Shown here in pieces: positions 36,052 through 45,157 of a DNA stretch of 64,000 bases. Position 1 is the first letter of the stretch, and each line of letters starts with the position of its first letter. Made by a program: the position numbers and the translations under genes. This stretch comes from Oceanirhabdus sp. W0125-5 (GTDB lineage: Bacteria; Bacillota; Clostridia; Clostridiales; Clostridiaceae), in NCBI RefSeq assembly GCF_027938815.1, contig NZ_CP115913.1, positions 3,568,001-3,632,000 on the forward strand. Reading direction: 5' to 3'. The notes under the pieces are model-generated. The model saw only the letters and a list, made by a program, of their open reading frames with translations, was not told the DNA's origin and made no database searches.

Positions 36052-36615
36052 TTACCCTTCCTTCTTAATCATGTTTACTATCTGTGCAACTTTAAAAACA
36101 ATATCATTACTATATTTAATTGCAATATTTTTCCCCATGGCCTTACCACCAACAGTCCCTGCCGCAACTAGAGAACCCATCAAGGCACTAAGCAAAGTCT
36201 CTTTAATTGGGAATCCTCTACCCACAAGTGTATTAACGATTATTCCACTAGCTGTACCACTAACGATTCCACATATATCACCAATTACATCATTACAAAA
36301 ATTAGAGACCTTATCAGCATTTCTAACTAACTTAACAGCTAGTTTTGCTCCAGGTACTTTTTTTGCTGCCATTGAGTGAAAAGGAGTTTCGTTAGCAGCA
36401 GTAACTGCTGTACCAACTGTATCTAAAACCACTCCAAATGCAATTATTAAAATCAATATAACAAAAGCTACTAATACTTCAGCGTTTTTTAGTAGCAAAT
36501 CAGATAACGAGGTAATTGTTCCCCCTAATAAAATTGTCCATAATATGATGTAAAATACCCATTTTTTGTGACTCATTGTTTCCTTAGCTTTTTTAGCTTT
36601 CTTCTCTTTACCCAC
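36052..36615 (-). CDS. oapA: OLE-associated membrane protein OapA
   Basis: 187 residues with a Lys-rich cytoplasmic N-terminus and four hydrophobic segments (about 20-40, 46-70, 112-130 and 140-160). The conserved-looking core is DTVGTAVTAANETPFHSMAAKKVPGA, the kind of sequence sometimes annotated as CorB-like. Known: in Bacillus halodurans the protein encoded just downstream of the OLE RNA gene (OapA) binds the RNA and brings it to the membrane. Here the gene likewise directly follows the structured RNA region and precedes dxs. GTG start with ribosome site GAGGAG. The name rests on context and topology. Confidence 0.85.
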   Translation of the reverse strand: MGKEKKAKKAKETMSHKKWVFYIILWTILLGGTITSLSDLLLKNAEVLVAFVILILIIAFGVVLDTVGTAVTAANETPFHSMAAKKVPGAKLAVKLVRNADKVSNFCNDVIGDICGIVSGTASGIIVNTLVGRGFPIKETLLSALMGSLVAAGTVGGKAMGKNIAIKYSNDIVFKVAQIVNMIKKEG

Positions 36616-36639
36616 TTAATTCTCCTCACAACAAATAAA

Positions 36640-37203
36640 AATATGTATTAAAGTGGTAATATATTAAGTAAACCTTATGGCTTAGGTCCAGTTGGATTTC
36701 CCACAGAGTTACCAAGTGTCGCCAACTTGACGGTTTCCCATTAAAACTCTGTCTAAAATGTTACCAATTTTAGTACTGGACTACCACTTAGACCATACTG
36801 CAATCCTTAATATACCTCTTAACAAACAGTCTAGGAGCTTTCCTCAACAGTTGGCTATTCCTTTAGTCTCTTTTGCAGCATAGGTTTAAGTCCTAAGACC
36901 TCTACCTACCCCACTCAAGACAGGCTACACTGCACATAGCTTTCACCACATTGCAGGTTTAATCCATATTCGTAGAAAGGGTATCTAGCCCTAACCACAA
37001 TATATGGTCTCCGCGGAGGTAGGGTCAGTTGCGCATGCCGTTGCGGCTGCCCCACCACCTTCCTCCCAGCACACACCCAAGACTGGGCGTCTTAAGCATC
37101 CACCAGGAGTTTCATCGATGTGCCCTTCGACGGATTTTTAGCCCCGCCTTGAGAAATAGTTGCCTGACTAGAATACTGCACCACTTTATTCTATCTATCA
37201 ACA
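36640..37203 (-). ncRNA. ole: OLE RNA (ornate, large, extremophilic RNA)
   Basis: About 560 nt without a credible ORF, clearly richer in G and C than its surroundings, between ispA and the oapA gene and on their strand. This is exactly the published gene location of OLE RNA. Helices seen on the minus strand include GTCCAGT (36781-36775) with ACTGGAC (36692-36686) and, nested, ACAGAGTT (36752-36745) with AACTCTGT (36710-36703). A segment rich in GGTGG and CCGC near 37010-37080 suggests further structure. The ends are approximate. OLE RNA forms a membrane ribonucleoprotein linked to stress and Mg2+ responses. Confidence 0.85.
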
Positions 37204-37209
37204 TTAATT

Positions 37210-37218
37210 ATTATAACA
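37210..37218 (-). promoter_or_regulatory. Extended -10 promoter for the OLE RNA
   Basis: TGTTATAAT (37218-37210) is a consensus extended -10; 17 nt upstream lies the weak -35 TTTATA. It would start transcription near 37203, just past ispA, so the RNA may be made separately from the operon. Confidence 0.55.
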
Positions 37219-37252
37219 TATTAAGCAATATCTATAAAATCAAGTAATTATT

Positions 37253-38122
37253 CTAATAGTCTCTCTCTAATAAAAATCTTGTTAAATCTTCCAAAATCTC
37301 AGTATTCTTATCTATTTTACCTAAAAGAGCAAAACATTCATTTGTTAAATCTGCAGCTCTTTTTCTACACTCATCAATTGAAAAAAACTTAACATATGTG
37401 TTCTTTTCTCTAGAAGAATCAGTTCGTAAATTCTTACCAACTTTGTTCTCATCTCCTACAACATCTAATATATCATCAATTATCTGAAAAGCCAACCCTA
37501 TTTTTGAACCAAATTCACTTAAAATTTCAAATTCTGCCTTTGATGCTCCCCCAATTGAAGCCCCAACTAATATGGAACTTTTTAGTAGTGCACCTGTTTT
37601 CTTTGCATGAATAAAGCTTAATTCTTCAAAGGAAATATCTTTATTCTCACTTAGTATATCAACTACCTGACCACCAATCATTCCATTAACACCAGAAGCA
37701 TCACCTAAAATTGTAGCAGCCTCTAAATGTTTTTCTCCGTTTATAGCAGCTTCTTTCAACATTATGTTAAATGCCTCATTCAATAATCCATCTCCAGCTA
37801 AAACAGCTAAACCTTCACCATAAACTTTGTGATTAGTAGGTTTTCCTCTTCTTAGATCATCATCATCCATACAAGGGAGATCGTCATGAATAAGTGAATA
37901 TGTATGTATCATTTCAATGGCACATGCCATTGGAAGTATCTCTTTTATATCGTTCTTATATAGTCCATAAGTAAGAACAGCCAAAATTGGTCTTATTCTT
38001 TTTCCGCCATTAACAATACTATATTCCATAGACTGATAGATTTTACTCTCATATGTACCTTTATCTTTAAAATAATTATTCAACCAACTATCAACTAAGA
38101 TTTTAATTTGATCTATATTCAT
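37253..38122 (-). CDS. ispA: Farnesyl/geranyl diphosphate synthase
   Basis: 289 residues, trans-prenyltransferase. The first Asp-rich motif is HDDLPCMDDDDLRRG and the second QIIDDILD; GGKRIRP binds isopentenyl diphosphate. It makes farnesyl diphosphate for undecaprenyl and quinone synthesis. It follows xseB by 14 nt and precedes the OLE RNA. Confidence 0.95.
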   Translation of the reverse strand: MNIDQIKILVDSWLNNYFKDKGTYESKIYQSMEYSIVNGGKRIRPILAVLTYGLYKNDIKEILPMACAIEMIHTYSLIHDDLPCMDDDDLRRGKPTNHKVYGEGLAVLAGDGLLNEAFNIMLKEAAINGEKHLEAATILGDASGVNGMIGGQVVDILSENKDISFEELSFIHAKKTGALLKSSILVGASIGGASKAEFEILSEFGSKIGLAFQIIDDILDVVGDENKVGKNLRTDSSREKNTYVKFFSIDECRKRAADLTNECFALLGKIDKNTEILEDLTRFLLERDY

Positions 38123-38136
38123 ATGGTTAACCTCGC

Positions 38137-38337
38137 TTAAACTTCCTCTTCTTTATTTAAAATTTGGATTTTTCCTTCTACCTCTTTTAGCTCCTTATAA
38201 AGCTCGTTGCAGAGTTTTATCCCTTTTTCATAGTTATTCATAGCTATTTCGAGAGGAAGTTCATCTCCTTCGAAGCTTTTAACAAATTCCTTTAATTCTT
38301 GGAATTTTTCTTCATATGATTTTTTAGTTCTACCCAT
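38137..38337 (-). CDS. xseB: Exodeoxyribonuclease VII small subunit
   Basis: 66 residues with the XseB pattern SYEEKFQELKEFVKSFEGDELPLE and AMNNYEKGIKLCNELYKELKEVE. It binds XseA to form single-strand exonuclease VII. It starts 2 nt after xseA. Confidence 0.94.
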   Translation of the reverse strand: MGRTKKSYEEKFQELKEFVKSFEGDELPLEIAMNNYEKGIKLCNELYKELKEVEGKIQILNKEEEV

Positions 38338-38339
38338 AT

Positions 38340-39542
38340 TTACTCCTCCAATAGATTTATCCTACCATACACCTTATCTTCTGCGAATGTAAACTTGTAA
38401 ACTTCGTCTTCAGTTATCATATTACTTCCCTTAACTGTTGTACCATCTTCCTTTTGAATAATAGAATATCCCTTTTGAAGTACATTTAAAGGATTATACG
38501 AATTCAACAAAGCACACTCTTTTGCTAATTGTTCTTTTAATACAACTAGTGTACTTTCCATCTTATTGCTTAGGAATTCTCTTGTATTTATAATATCTTT
38601 AAGTTTATTTCTCACAATCATCTCAGGAGAATTTCTTAAAAGTTTCTCCTTCATTAGATTTAAGCTATATTTTTTCGCATCTATATGTTTATACATAGAA
38701 TTTTGTAGTCTTATTGTCATTTCATCTAAAAGAGCAATATACTTTGTTGAGTCGAAAACAGCAATTTCTGCTGCTGCTGATGGTGTAGGGACCCTTACAT
38801 CACTGACAAAGTCAACTATAGTATAATCAGTCTCATGACCTACAGCTGAAACAATTGGCTTTTTACATTTAAATATGCACCTTGCTAACTCCTCATCATT
38901 AAAAGCCCAAAGTTCTTCTAGTGACCCTCCACCTCTTGTGACTATAATCAAGTCAATCTCTTTAAGTTTTTCTAATTCTTTTATCCCATTAATTATTGAT
39001 TTCGGTGCATTAATCCCCTGTACTAAACAAGGGGAAATATAAATATTTACCCCTTCAAATCTTCTTTTAGCAACTGAAATTATATCTTGAACAGCTGCTC
39101 CTGTGGGTGATGTGACTACCCCTATATTTCTATTAAACTTAGGTATTTCCTTCTTGTAAACTTCATCAAAAAGGCCTTCTTCTTCAAGTTTTTTCTTAAG
39201 AGCTAAATATTTAACAAATAACTCTCCTTCACCTTTCTTAGTCATTTCAGTAACATAAAATTGGTATTTTCCTTCTTTGTCATACAAAGAAACTCTCCCT
39301 TTTATGTTTACCTTCATCCCATCTTCAGGCTTAAAGCTTAGAAAGGCTACATCACTCTTAAACATTACGCAATTTATTTTTCCACCTTTATCTTTTAAAG
39401 AAAAATAAGCGTGTCCAGAGCTGTGTAATTTAAGGTTTGATATTTCTCCTTCAACTAAAACATTTCTTAAAATAAAATCATTCTCTAGAATTTTCTTTAC
39501 ATATTGATTTAGTTCAGTTACACTTAAACTCTTTAAGTACAT
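38340..39542 (-). CDS. xseA: Exodeoxyribonuclease VII large subunit
   Basis: 400 residues from ATG 39542 (ribosome site AAGGA, 8 nt). An OB-fold (about 20-100, VLVEGEISNLKLHSSGHAYF) is followed by the catalytic domain with TSPTGAAVQDI, RGGGSLEELWAFNDEELAR and SAVGHETDYTI, then a coiled-coil end. The family is complete. It starts 4 nt after folD. Confidence 0.95.
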   Translation of the reverse strand: MYLKSLSVTELNQYVKKILENDFILRNVLVEGEISNLKLHSSGHAYFSLKDKGGKINCVMFKSDVAFLSFKPEDGMKVNIKGRVSLYDKEGKYQFYVTEMTKKGEGELFVKYLALKKKLEEEGLFDEVYKKEIPKFNRNIGVVTSPTGAAVQDIISVAKRRFEGVNIYISPCLVQGINAPKSIINGIKELEKLKEIDLIIVTRGGGSLEELWAFNDEELARCIFKCKKPIVSAVGHETDYTIVDFVSDVRVPTPSAAAEIAVFDSTKYIALLDEMTIRLQNSMYKHIDAKKYSLNLMKEKLLRNSPEMIVRNKLKDIINTREFLSNKMESTLVVLKEQLAKECALLNSYNPLNVLQKGYSIIQKEDGTTVKGSNMITEDEVYKFTFAEDKVYGRINLLEE

Positions 39543-39546
39543 ATAA

Positions 39547-40392
39547 TCATTCCTTACTCTTTTTTGCATTAGAAACAACATTTCTTAAAAGAATAATAGT
39601 TGTTAAGGGCCCTACTCCTCCTGGTACTGTACTTACATAATCAGCAATATCAATAACTTCTTCTAAATTAATATCTCCTACAATTTTCCCATCTACGTTA
39701 GTAGTTCCAATATCAATTAGAATACTGCCTTCTTTTACATAACTAGCATCAACCAGTTTAGGGCTTCCTGCACAAGCAAATACAATATCTGCTTCCCTAC
39801 ATTTTTTGTCTATATCTTTACTTTTAAGGTGGCACACTGTAACAGTTGCATTTTCATTATTCAATAATTGAAATAAAGGCTTCCCAACCACATTACTTCT
39901 TCCAATTACAACAACATCTTTACCTTCAAATTTTACACCTGTCTGTTTAGCTAATTCTAATGCAGATATTGCTGTACATGGTGCAAAATCAAATTCACCA
40001 CTATAAACTTTTCCAATATTAGTAGTGGTCTGACAATCTATATCTTTCTCTGGTTTTATTAAATTAAACACATCTCTCCCATCTAATCCTTTAGGAAGAG
40101 GTGATTGTATTAATATACCGTGAATATTTTCATCATTATTTAACTTCTCTACAAGAGTTTTTAACTCTTGGAAGGAAATATCCTCAGGTAATCTATGTAG
40201 ATTGTACTTTATCCCAACCTCGTCACACTTCTTCTTTTGAATACCAGTGTAAAAAATCGAGCCTCCATCATTACCAATAAGTACTGATGCTAATGTAGGC
40301 TCTATGGAACTCTTCTTTAACAATGAAACATCTTTTTTAAGCTGAGTGATAATCTCTCCACAAAGCTCTTTACTTTTTAGTTTTATACCCAA
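39547..40392 (-). CDS. folD: FolD, methylene-THF dehydrogenase/cyclohydrolase (variant active site)
   Basis: 281 residues. It interconverts methylene-, methenyl- and formyl-THF. The dinucleotide motif GRSNVVGKP and the C-terminal PGGVGPLT are intact. In the active-site helix Tyr48 is kept, but the position of the catalytic Lys (YxxxK, Lys54 in E. coli) is Gln52 (YTGIQKKKC). The usual DVDGF is DIDCQ and PCTP is PCTA. Some clostridial FolDs also seem to carry Gln here (from memory). Cyclohydrolase or dehydrogenase activity may be altered. It sits between nusB and xseA as usual. Confidence 0.9.
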   Translation of the reverse strand: MGIKLKSKELCGEIITQLKKDVSLLKKSSIEPTLASVLIGNDGGSIFYTGIQKKKCDEVGIKYNLHRLPEDISFQELKTLVEKLNNDENIHGILIQSPLPKGLDGRDVFNLIKPEKDIDCQTTTNIGKVYSGEFDFAPCTAISALELAKQTGVKFEGKDVVVIGRSNVVGKPLFQLLNNENATVTVCHLKSKDIDKKCREADIVFACAGSPKLVDASYVKEGSILIDIGTTNVDGKIVGDINLEEVIDIADYVSTVPGGVGPLTTIILLRNVVSNAKKSKE

Positions 40393-40403
40393 AAAATCAC
40401 TCC

Positions 40404-40799
40404 TTAAACGAAGTTATGTAATACTCCATTTATTAAATCCGTTGCCTTATCTTCGCAATATATCTTTCCTAACTCAATTGCTTCATTTACTGCAACTCTA
40501 GCAGGAACATCTTCTACATGTTCTATCTCAAATGCAGCAATTCTCATTATTGCAAGACTAGTATTTGAAAGTCTATTAATTTTCCAATTATGCAGTTTAT
40601 CTTGGATATTTTTATCAATCTCTTCTTTATGTTCTTGTACTCCCTTAAGTATCATCTCTACATATTCAAAATCAACTTGCTCAATATCTTCAAATTCTGC
40701 TTTTTTAAAATTCTCTATTGCACTAGTTATATCATTACCACTAAGAGTCATTGAAAATAGTATTCTCATGGCAACTTCTCTTGATTTTCTTCTGTTCAT
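40404..40799 (-). CDS. nusB: Transcription antitermination factor NusB
   Basis: 131 residues, all-helical. NRRKSREVAMRILFSMTLSG and the C-terminal VNEAIELGKIYCEDKATDLINGVL are diagnostic. It acts with NusE on boxA in rRNA antitermination. First gene of the nusB-folD-xseA-xseB-ispA operon. Confidence 0.95.
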   Translation of the reverse strand: MNRRKSREVAMRILFSMTLSGNDITSAIENFKKAEFEDIEQVDFEYVEMILKGVQEHKEEIDKNIQDKLHNWKINRLSNTSLAIMRIAAFEIEHVEDVPARVAVNEAIELGKIYCEDKATDLINGVLHNFV

Positions 40800-41219
40800 A
40801 TTTGCCTCCTTATATATAACTACCTTTTTTACCTTTGGTATTATAATTTTACCACATTTTTATCATATTTATCACAACTATATATAATACCCTAATTCTT
40901 TTTAAACCACAACTAGAAATTAAAAACCTTTTAAAGAAGTGGACAGTTGACAGTGGACAATGGACAACGATGGATGCTTCTCACTTTCGTGAGAAGCTAC
41001 ATTTTATTGTTCTTTAGAGAAGTAAATGTTTACTCATTTTATATTAGGATAAAATATTGTATTTGAAATACAATGTTTCATTACAAATGAAACGAGTAAC
41101 TATTTATTTTTCTTATAACAATACAATTAAAATTTCTCGAAGAGAAATATCATTCGTTTTCCATTTTCAACTTTCCACTTTCAACTAAAAAAAAAAAAGA
41201 TGCACACAAAGTGCATCTT
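40800..41219. other. nusB-asp23 intergenic region
   Basis: 420 nt: the nusB leader (about 130 nt, no clear promoter), a family 1 repeat (40938-41186) and the asp23 terminator. No gene was found. Confidence 0.6.
40938..41186. repeat. MITE-like intergenic repeat, family 1, copy B
   Basis: The ends AGTGGACAGTTGACAGTGGA and TCCACTTTCAACT are imperfect inverted repeats of a diverged type. The inside shows the common layout: hairpin GCTTCTCAC-tttc-GTGAGAAGC, GTTTACTCATTTTAT, the central palindrome ATTGTATTTGAAATACAAT, then a second hairpin TTTCTCGAAGAGAAA. Confidence 0.75.
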
Positions 41220-41220
41220 T
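41196..41220 (-). terminator. Terminator of the Asp23-family gene
   Basis: AAAGATGCAC-ACAAA-GTGCATCTTT is a 10-bp stem followed on the minus strand by a run of T. It touches the stop codon. Confidence 0.9.
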
Positions 41221-41630
41221 TATTCAGTGATTGTTTCTTCTTCCAAAATGGTTTCAGTCTTTTTAGGTATCACTACGTCATGAACATAGATATTTACAGC
41301 TTCCACATCAATTCCTGTCATTGTTTCCACTTGTGTTTTCACTGCCTTTTGAGCTTCATGGCATACATCTTGAATCTTTACACCATACTCAACAACAATA
41401 TTAAGATCTATAGATGCTTTATTTTCTTCAAAAGAGATCTTAATACCCTTATGTAAGTTCTTCTTGCTGAACATATTTGTGAAACCTTCAACTATACCTG
41501 ATGTTATACCAACAATTCCATTTACATCATTAATTGCCAAATTAGCTATAACGCCAATAACATCATCAGATATCTTAACAGTTCCTTTTTCCATTTCTTC
41601 GATTTTTTCTAAAGATTTTTTTTCTTCCAT
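41220..41630 (-). CDS. Asp23/Gls24 family envelope stress protein
   Basis: 136 residues. ISDDVIGVIANLAINDVNGIVG at the N-terminus and SIDLNIVVEYGVKIQDVCHEAQKAVK are the Asp23 (DUF322) family motifs; the YqhY group is usually next to nusB, as here. Probably a cytoplasmic protein tied to the membrane or to lipid synthesis control. Confidence 0.92.
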   Translation of the reverse strand: MEEKKSLEKIEEMEKGTVKISDDVIGVIANLAINDVNGIVGITSGIVEGFTNMFSKKNLHKGIKISFEENKASIDLNIVVEYGVKIQDVCHEAQKAVKTQVETMTGIDVEAVNIYVHDVVIPKKTETILEEETITE

Positions 41631-41709
41631 TTATCTTACCCCCTAATCAACCTTAGGTATTTAATTATTGTAATTATACCAAATAGGAGAAGACTCTTCA
41701 ATGTTTTTA

Positions 41710-42201
41710 TTATTTTCTAGAAATTTCAACTTCTCTGATTTCAGTCTGTGATACAACAATAGCTCTAATTTCCGCCATTTGCTCTTCAGTTAAATCCTCT
41801 TCTAATTTAACATATACCTTTACATTATTGAAGTCGTCTGCAACTAGGCAAAGTACATTTTCATATCCTTGAGCTTTAAGTTGTCTCTCTAAGCTTTGTT
41901 CTTTTTCAAGTTGAACTACCATTCTTGTTTGCTGTTCTAAAGCTTGATTTCTAACTTCTTCAGAGTTATCTTTATTATCAATAATATCTTGAAGAACTTG
42001 CATATTTGCTGCTGAAGTAGTATCTCTTTCAACTATTTGTTTAATAAAATCATCATTTTCTTCTTCAGTTTGCTCAACTCCCAAATTTCCAACTGGTGAA
42101 TTCAATGGTGGTAAATCACCGTTTAATTTCCAAGAAGCCACACCTACGATGACAATTAATACTAATAAAGAAACAAGAATACCTGCTTGCTTTCTATCCA
42201 T
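41710..42201 (-). CDS. spoIIIAH: Stage III sporulation protein AH
   Basis: 163 residues with one N-terminal membrane helix (about 6-24) and the ring-forming domain EEVRNQALEQQTRMV and KAQGYENVLCLVADDFNNVKVYV. In the mother cell outer membrane it binds forespore SpoIIQ, forming the feeding-tube channel. Last gene of the spoIIIA operon. Confidence 0.95.
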   Translation of the reverse strand: MDRKQAGILVSLLVLIVIVGVASWKLNGDLPPLNSPVGNLGVEQTEEENDDFIKQIVERDTTSAANMQVLQDIIDNKDNSEEVRNQALEQQTRMVVQLEKEQSLERQLKAQGYENVLCLVADDFNNVKVYVKLEEDLTEEQMAEIRAIVVSQTEIREVEISRK

Positions 42202-42221
42202 TATTTTCCCTCCATATCATC

Positions 42222-42902
42222 TTAATTCTTATACTCACACCCAATTGGGTATACCTCTACTTGATCTGACTTGAGATCATACAAGGTTAAAATTGCTTGT
42301 TTCATTTTTTGTCTTACCAAGCTATCTGCTGCTCCTTCAGCTGTTACTACTACTCCAATAACTTTTGGCTCGACTACTTTTGTTACTAAGGCTTTTGTCT
42401 TATCACCCTCATTCAAAGTGACAACTGTTCTCCCATTTTGATTGGTATTTATCTTTCTTGTACCTCCATTATCATCAGCTTCCTCTGTTAAGCTTACTGA
42501 GTCATTAATATTGGTTGCAATGACCTTTTCTTCACTACTTTCAAAATGCATAATTACTGTAATTTTGCCCCCTCCCTGTAAATCATTTAGAAAAGTAGTT
42601 AGTTCTTCTTCTTTCTTTTTCTTGTAATTACCCACTTCAGTACTTACGAATTTTTCGTCTTTAACACCCTGTGTCGGCACCACGTTATTACCATAAATTT
42701 TTTCACTATCCTGTTTAAAGGCACTGTTCAAAAGATTATAGCTTAAGGCCCCTAATACCAGAAATAATATTATGATAATTCCGTTGTATATTTTTCTTCC
42801 TTTTTTCTCTTTTGGTAAAAGCTTTTTTAATATATTTAATATGCTATTTAGCAAGGCATTATTAATAAAAACGTCTAAAATTGATTTTTTATTATCTCCC
42901 AC
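42222..42902 (-). CDS. spoIIIAG: Stage III sporulation protein AG
   Basis: 226 residues from GTG 42902 (ribosome site AGGAGGGGATACA; the TTG upstream lies before that site). A membrane helix (about 38-58) is followed by the ring-building domain KKKEEELTTFLNDLQGGGKITVIMHFESS and VVAEGAADSLVRQKM-type C-terminus (VVVTAEGAADSLV). It forms a large ring in the SpoIIIA-SpoIIQ channel. Confidence 0.95.
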   Translation of the reverse strand: MGDNKKSILDVFINNALLNSILNILKKLLPKEKKGRKIYNGIIIILFLVLGALSYNLLNSAFKQDSEKIYGNNVVPTQGVKDEKFVSTEVGNYKKKKEEELTTFLNDLQGGGKITVIMHFESSEEKVIATNINDSVSLTEEADDNGGTRKINTNQNGRTVVTLNEGDKTKALVTKVVEPKVIGVVVTAEGAADSLVRQKMKQAILTLYDLKSDQVEVYPIGCEYKN

Positions 42903-42981
42903 TGTATCCCCTCCTAATTTCAAATTTATTTCCCTATATTTATATAACCCATAGAATTAAATTATTACTATAAAGTTTTAA

Positions 42982-43575
42982 TCAATCATCTTGTGAATAT
43001 ACCTTAACTGCTTTTTCCTCTAGATCTAAGAGCTTTCCAATATGTTTCTTTATTTTATTTAAGTTTTCATTATTTTTGTTTTCATTTTCATTCTCAACAC
43101 TCTTATTTTTACTTATTACAACTGGCTTTACTCTCTTAATACTACTGTTTCCATTTACTCCAATTGCAATTTCGTCAATTACAAACATCCCCTCAGAATC
43201 ATCATAACTAACCTCTATATCCATACTAAATTTTGTATCTGGATATTCCTCCTTCAAACTCTTAAGACACTCTTTTTCAATATTATTTCTATACACCTTG
43301 AGTGTTCTATCGATATTCTTATCTCTATATTTTTCATACTCATAGGTATCTCTTTCTTGAAATTCATAATTAAATTCATCAAAGTTTACATTTATGGCTG
43401 AAGAAGGCTTTAAAGCAATTATTATTGGATTTATTATAACTAACATTAAAATTAATCCCATAACGAATTTACAGTACTTTTTTAATTTGTTATTAGGCAG
43501 TATTAATTCAACGCCCGTCATTATGACAATCATAGTACATATACTTATGATCCACTCTTTTATTAGCTCTATCAT
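42982..43575 (-). CDS. spoIIIAF: Stage III sporulation protein AF
   Basis: 197 residues. Two N-terminal membrane helices (ICTMIVIMTGVELILP and CKFVMGLILMLVIINPI) with the family link NNKLKKYCKF, then a soluble ring-like domain. Component of the SpoIIIA secretion-like complex. Confidence 0.93.
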   Translation of the reverse strand: MIELIKEWIISICTMIVIMTGVELILPNNKLKKYCKFVMGLILMLVIINPIIIALKPSSAINVNFDEFNYEFQERDTYEYEKYRDKNIDRTLKVYRNNIEKECLKSLKEEYPDTKFSMDIEVSYDDSEGMFVIDEIAIGVNGNSSIKRVKPVVISKNKSVENENENKNNENLNKIKKHIGKLLDLEEKAVKVYSQDD

Positions 43576-43585
43576 CGTTAACCTC

Positions 43586-44761
43586 CTAACTGAACATTAT
43601 CCCTTTACCTGTTCCAGCCACAATAGCAATCATTATAAAACACATAACTGAAATACATATAACGCAAGTAAGAATTAATATTATTGCCTTTCCAGCTTCG
43701 TTAATAGCATTTACAATTTTACTATCGCTTATAGGTTCAATGATTGCTGCTGATAATTTAAACATAAATCCTAAAACCAAAATTTTTATTATTGGCATAA
43801 GTATTATCACTATCAATACGATAGCTCCCAAAGACCCTATAGCATTTTTTAATAACAATGAATATCCAGCTATAGTTGCTAAGGCATCAGATAATGCTTT
43901 CCCTACAACAGGTATAAACTTGTCCACAGTAAATTTCGCTGTTTTAAGTGTAACCTCATCTATTGAACTTGATACCATGCTTCTTATAGTTACGATACCA
44001 ACGAAAATCGTCAACATAAACCCCTGTACCCATAATGTAACCTGCCCAAAGAGCTTGCTTAAACTTTTAACTTTATTCTCACTGGATAGATTGTTTACAA
44101 ATGCTAGAACAAAACTTAGAACTATCATTGGAAAAACAAAATTAACCATTACTCTTGCTGAAAAATTCACAACAAACATTATAATGGGATCCATTAATAC
44201 AGCTTGTGTAAATCCCCCCACACTAGCTAAAAGCATAATCAGAACCGGCATCAGAGCATCCATAAAATTAGCAATAGAATTTATTGTATCCTTAGCTAAA
44301 GTTAAAGTTACATAAAAACTATTCCCAATAATCAATAAAACCATAGAATAACAAACATAATATGCAATGCTGGAGATCTCATTCTCAGCAAATGCAGCCT
44401 GCAGCTGTGTAAGAAGTCCACAGATCAGACATATAACAACTAAAGAACCTAGCATTTTAAATACAACTCTTATTTCTCTTGTAATATACAGCGAGATTAT
44501 TCTTCCTATATCCTTTGATGTCATTCCACCACTGCCCTCTTTCATATAGCTTTCCACAATCTCTTTAGGATTCATGTCCCTTATTATTTCATAATCATTC
44601 CCTAGATTTGATATGTATTGATATAGCTTATTTATTTTACCTAGTTCTTCTCTGTCAAGGGTTACCCCTCCATTATCATCGAGGGCACTTACAAAGTTCC
44701 CAGTACATGTTAATAACAGAATTAATACAATTAAGCTCTTTCTTAATATTTTCATAATCAT
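43586..44761 (-). CDS. spoIIIAE: Stage III sporulation protein AE
   Basis: 391 residues with a signal peptide and about seven membrane helices, the polytopic export-gate-like subunit of the SpoIIIA complex. Its ATG overlaps the spoIIID-region stop of spoIIIAD (ATGA), showing translational coupling; an ATG two codons later is an alternative. Confidence 0.95.
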   Translation of the reverse strand: MIMKILRKSLIVLILLLTCTGNFVSALDDNGGVTLDREELGKINKLYQYISNLGNDYEIIRDMNPKEIVESYMKEGSGGMTSKDIGRIISLYITREIRVVFKMLGSLVVICLICGLLTQLQAAFAENEISSIAYYVCYSMVLLIIGNSFYVTLTLAKDTINSIANFMDALMPVLIMLLASVGGFTQAVLMDPIIMFVVNFSARVMVNFVFPMIVLSFVLAFVNNLSSENKVKSLSKLFGQVTLWVQGFMLTIFVGIVTIRSMVSSSIDEVTLKTAKFTVDKFIPVVGKALSDALATIAGYSLLLKNAIGSLGAIVLIVIILMPIIKILVLGFMFKLSAAIIEPISDSKIVNAINEAGKAIILILTCVICISVMCFIMIAIVAGTGKGIMFS

Positions 44762-45147
44762 GCACTTATTATGCTCACGATAGATTTCAAAACAGCCATT
44801 AAAATCGGTACTCCTAAAGAAAGAATAATAACTTTACCAGCAACTTCTACTTTAGAAGCTAATGAGGAAGCACCGGCATCCTTGCATAATTCTGTACAGA
44901 ACGTTGTTAAATAAGCTATTCCTAATATTTTAAATATTGTATTGAGATAAATAATATCTACCCCTGTTTTAATAGATACTGTCTCTAAAAAGAGAACTAT
45001 TGCTTTCATCTTGGGAACGATAAAAATTATGATTATTATGCCACTTGCTAGAAGAATAAAATACGCTAATTCTTTTTTCTCATCTTTCAGCGATAGATAT
45101 AATATCATCGCTATAAATGCCAACGATATAATCTTGAGTATCTCCAT
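44758..45147 (-). CDS. spoIIIAD: Stage III sporulation protein AD
   Basis: 129 residues, mostly membrane helices, with the family segment YLNTIFKILGIAYLTTFCTELCKDAGASSLASKVE. Inner-membrane component of the SpoIIIA complex, distantly like secretion-export subunits. Confidence 0.95.
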   Translation of the reverse strand: MEILKIISLAFIAMILYLSLKDEKKELAYFILLASGIIIIIFIVPKMKAIVLFLETVSIKTGVDIIYLNTIFKILGIAYLTTFCTELCKDAGASSLASKVEVAGKVIILSLGVPILMAVLKSIVSIISA

Positions 45148-45157
45148 AATCTCCTCC

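Noticed and set aside
36640..37203. RNase P RNA (GAGGAAAGCTCC looks like its P4 region)
   Set aside because: The similarity is short, and the gene neighbours (ispA, four-helix protein, dxs) fit OLE RNA instead.
37029..37247. 72-codon plus-strand ORF in the OLE region
   Set aside because: Composition reflects structured RNA sequence on the other strand; no ribosome site or homology is evident.
42902..42923. Upstream TTG start for spoIIIAG
   Set aside because: The ribosome site lies between this codon and GTG 42902, so the GTG is the start.
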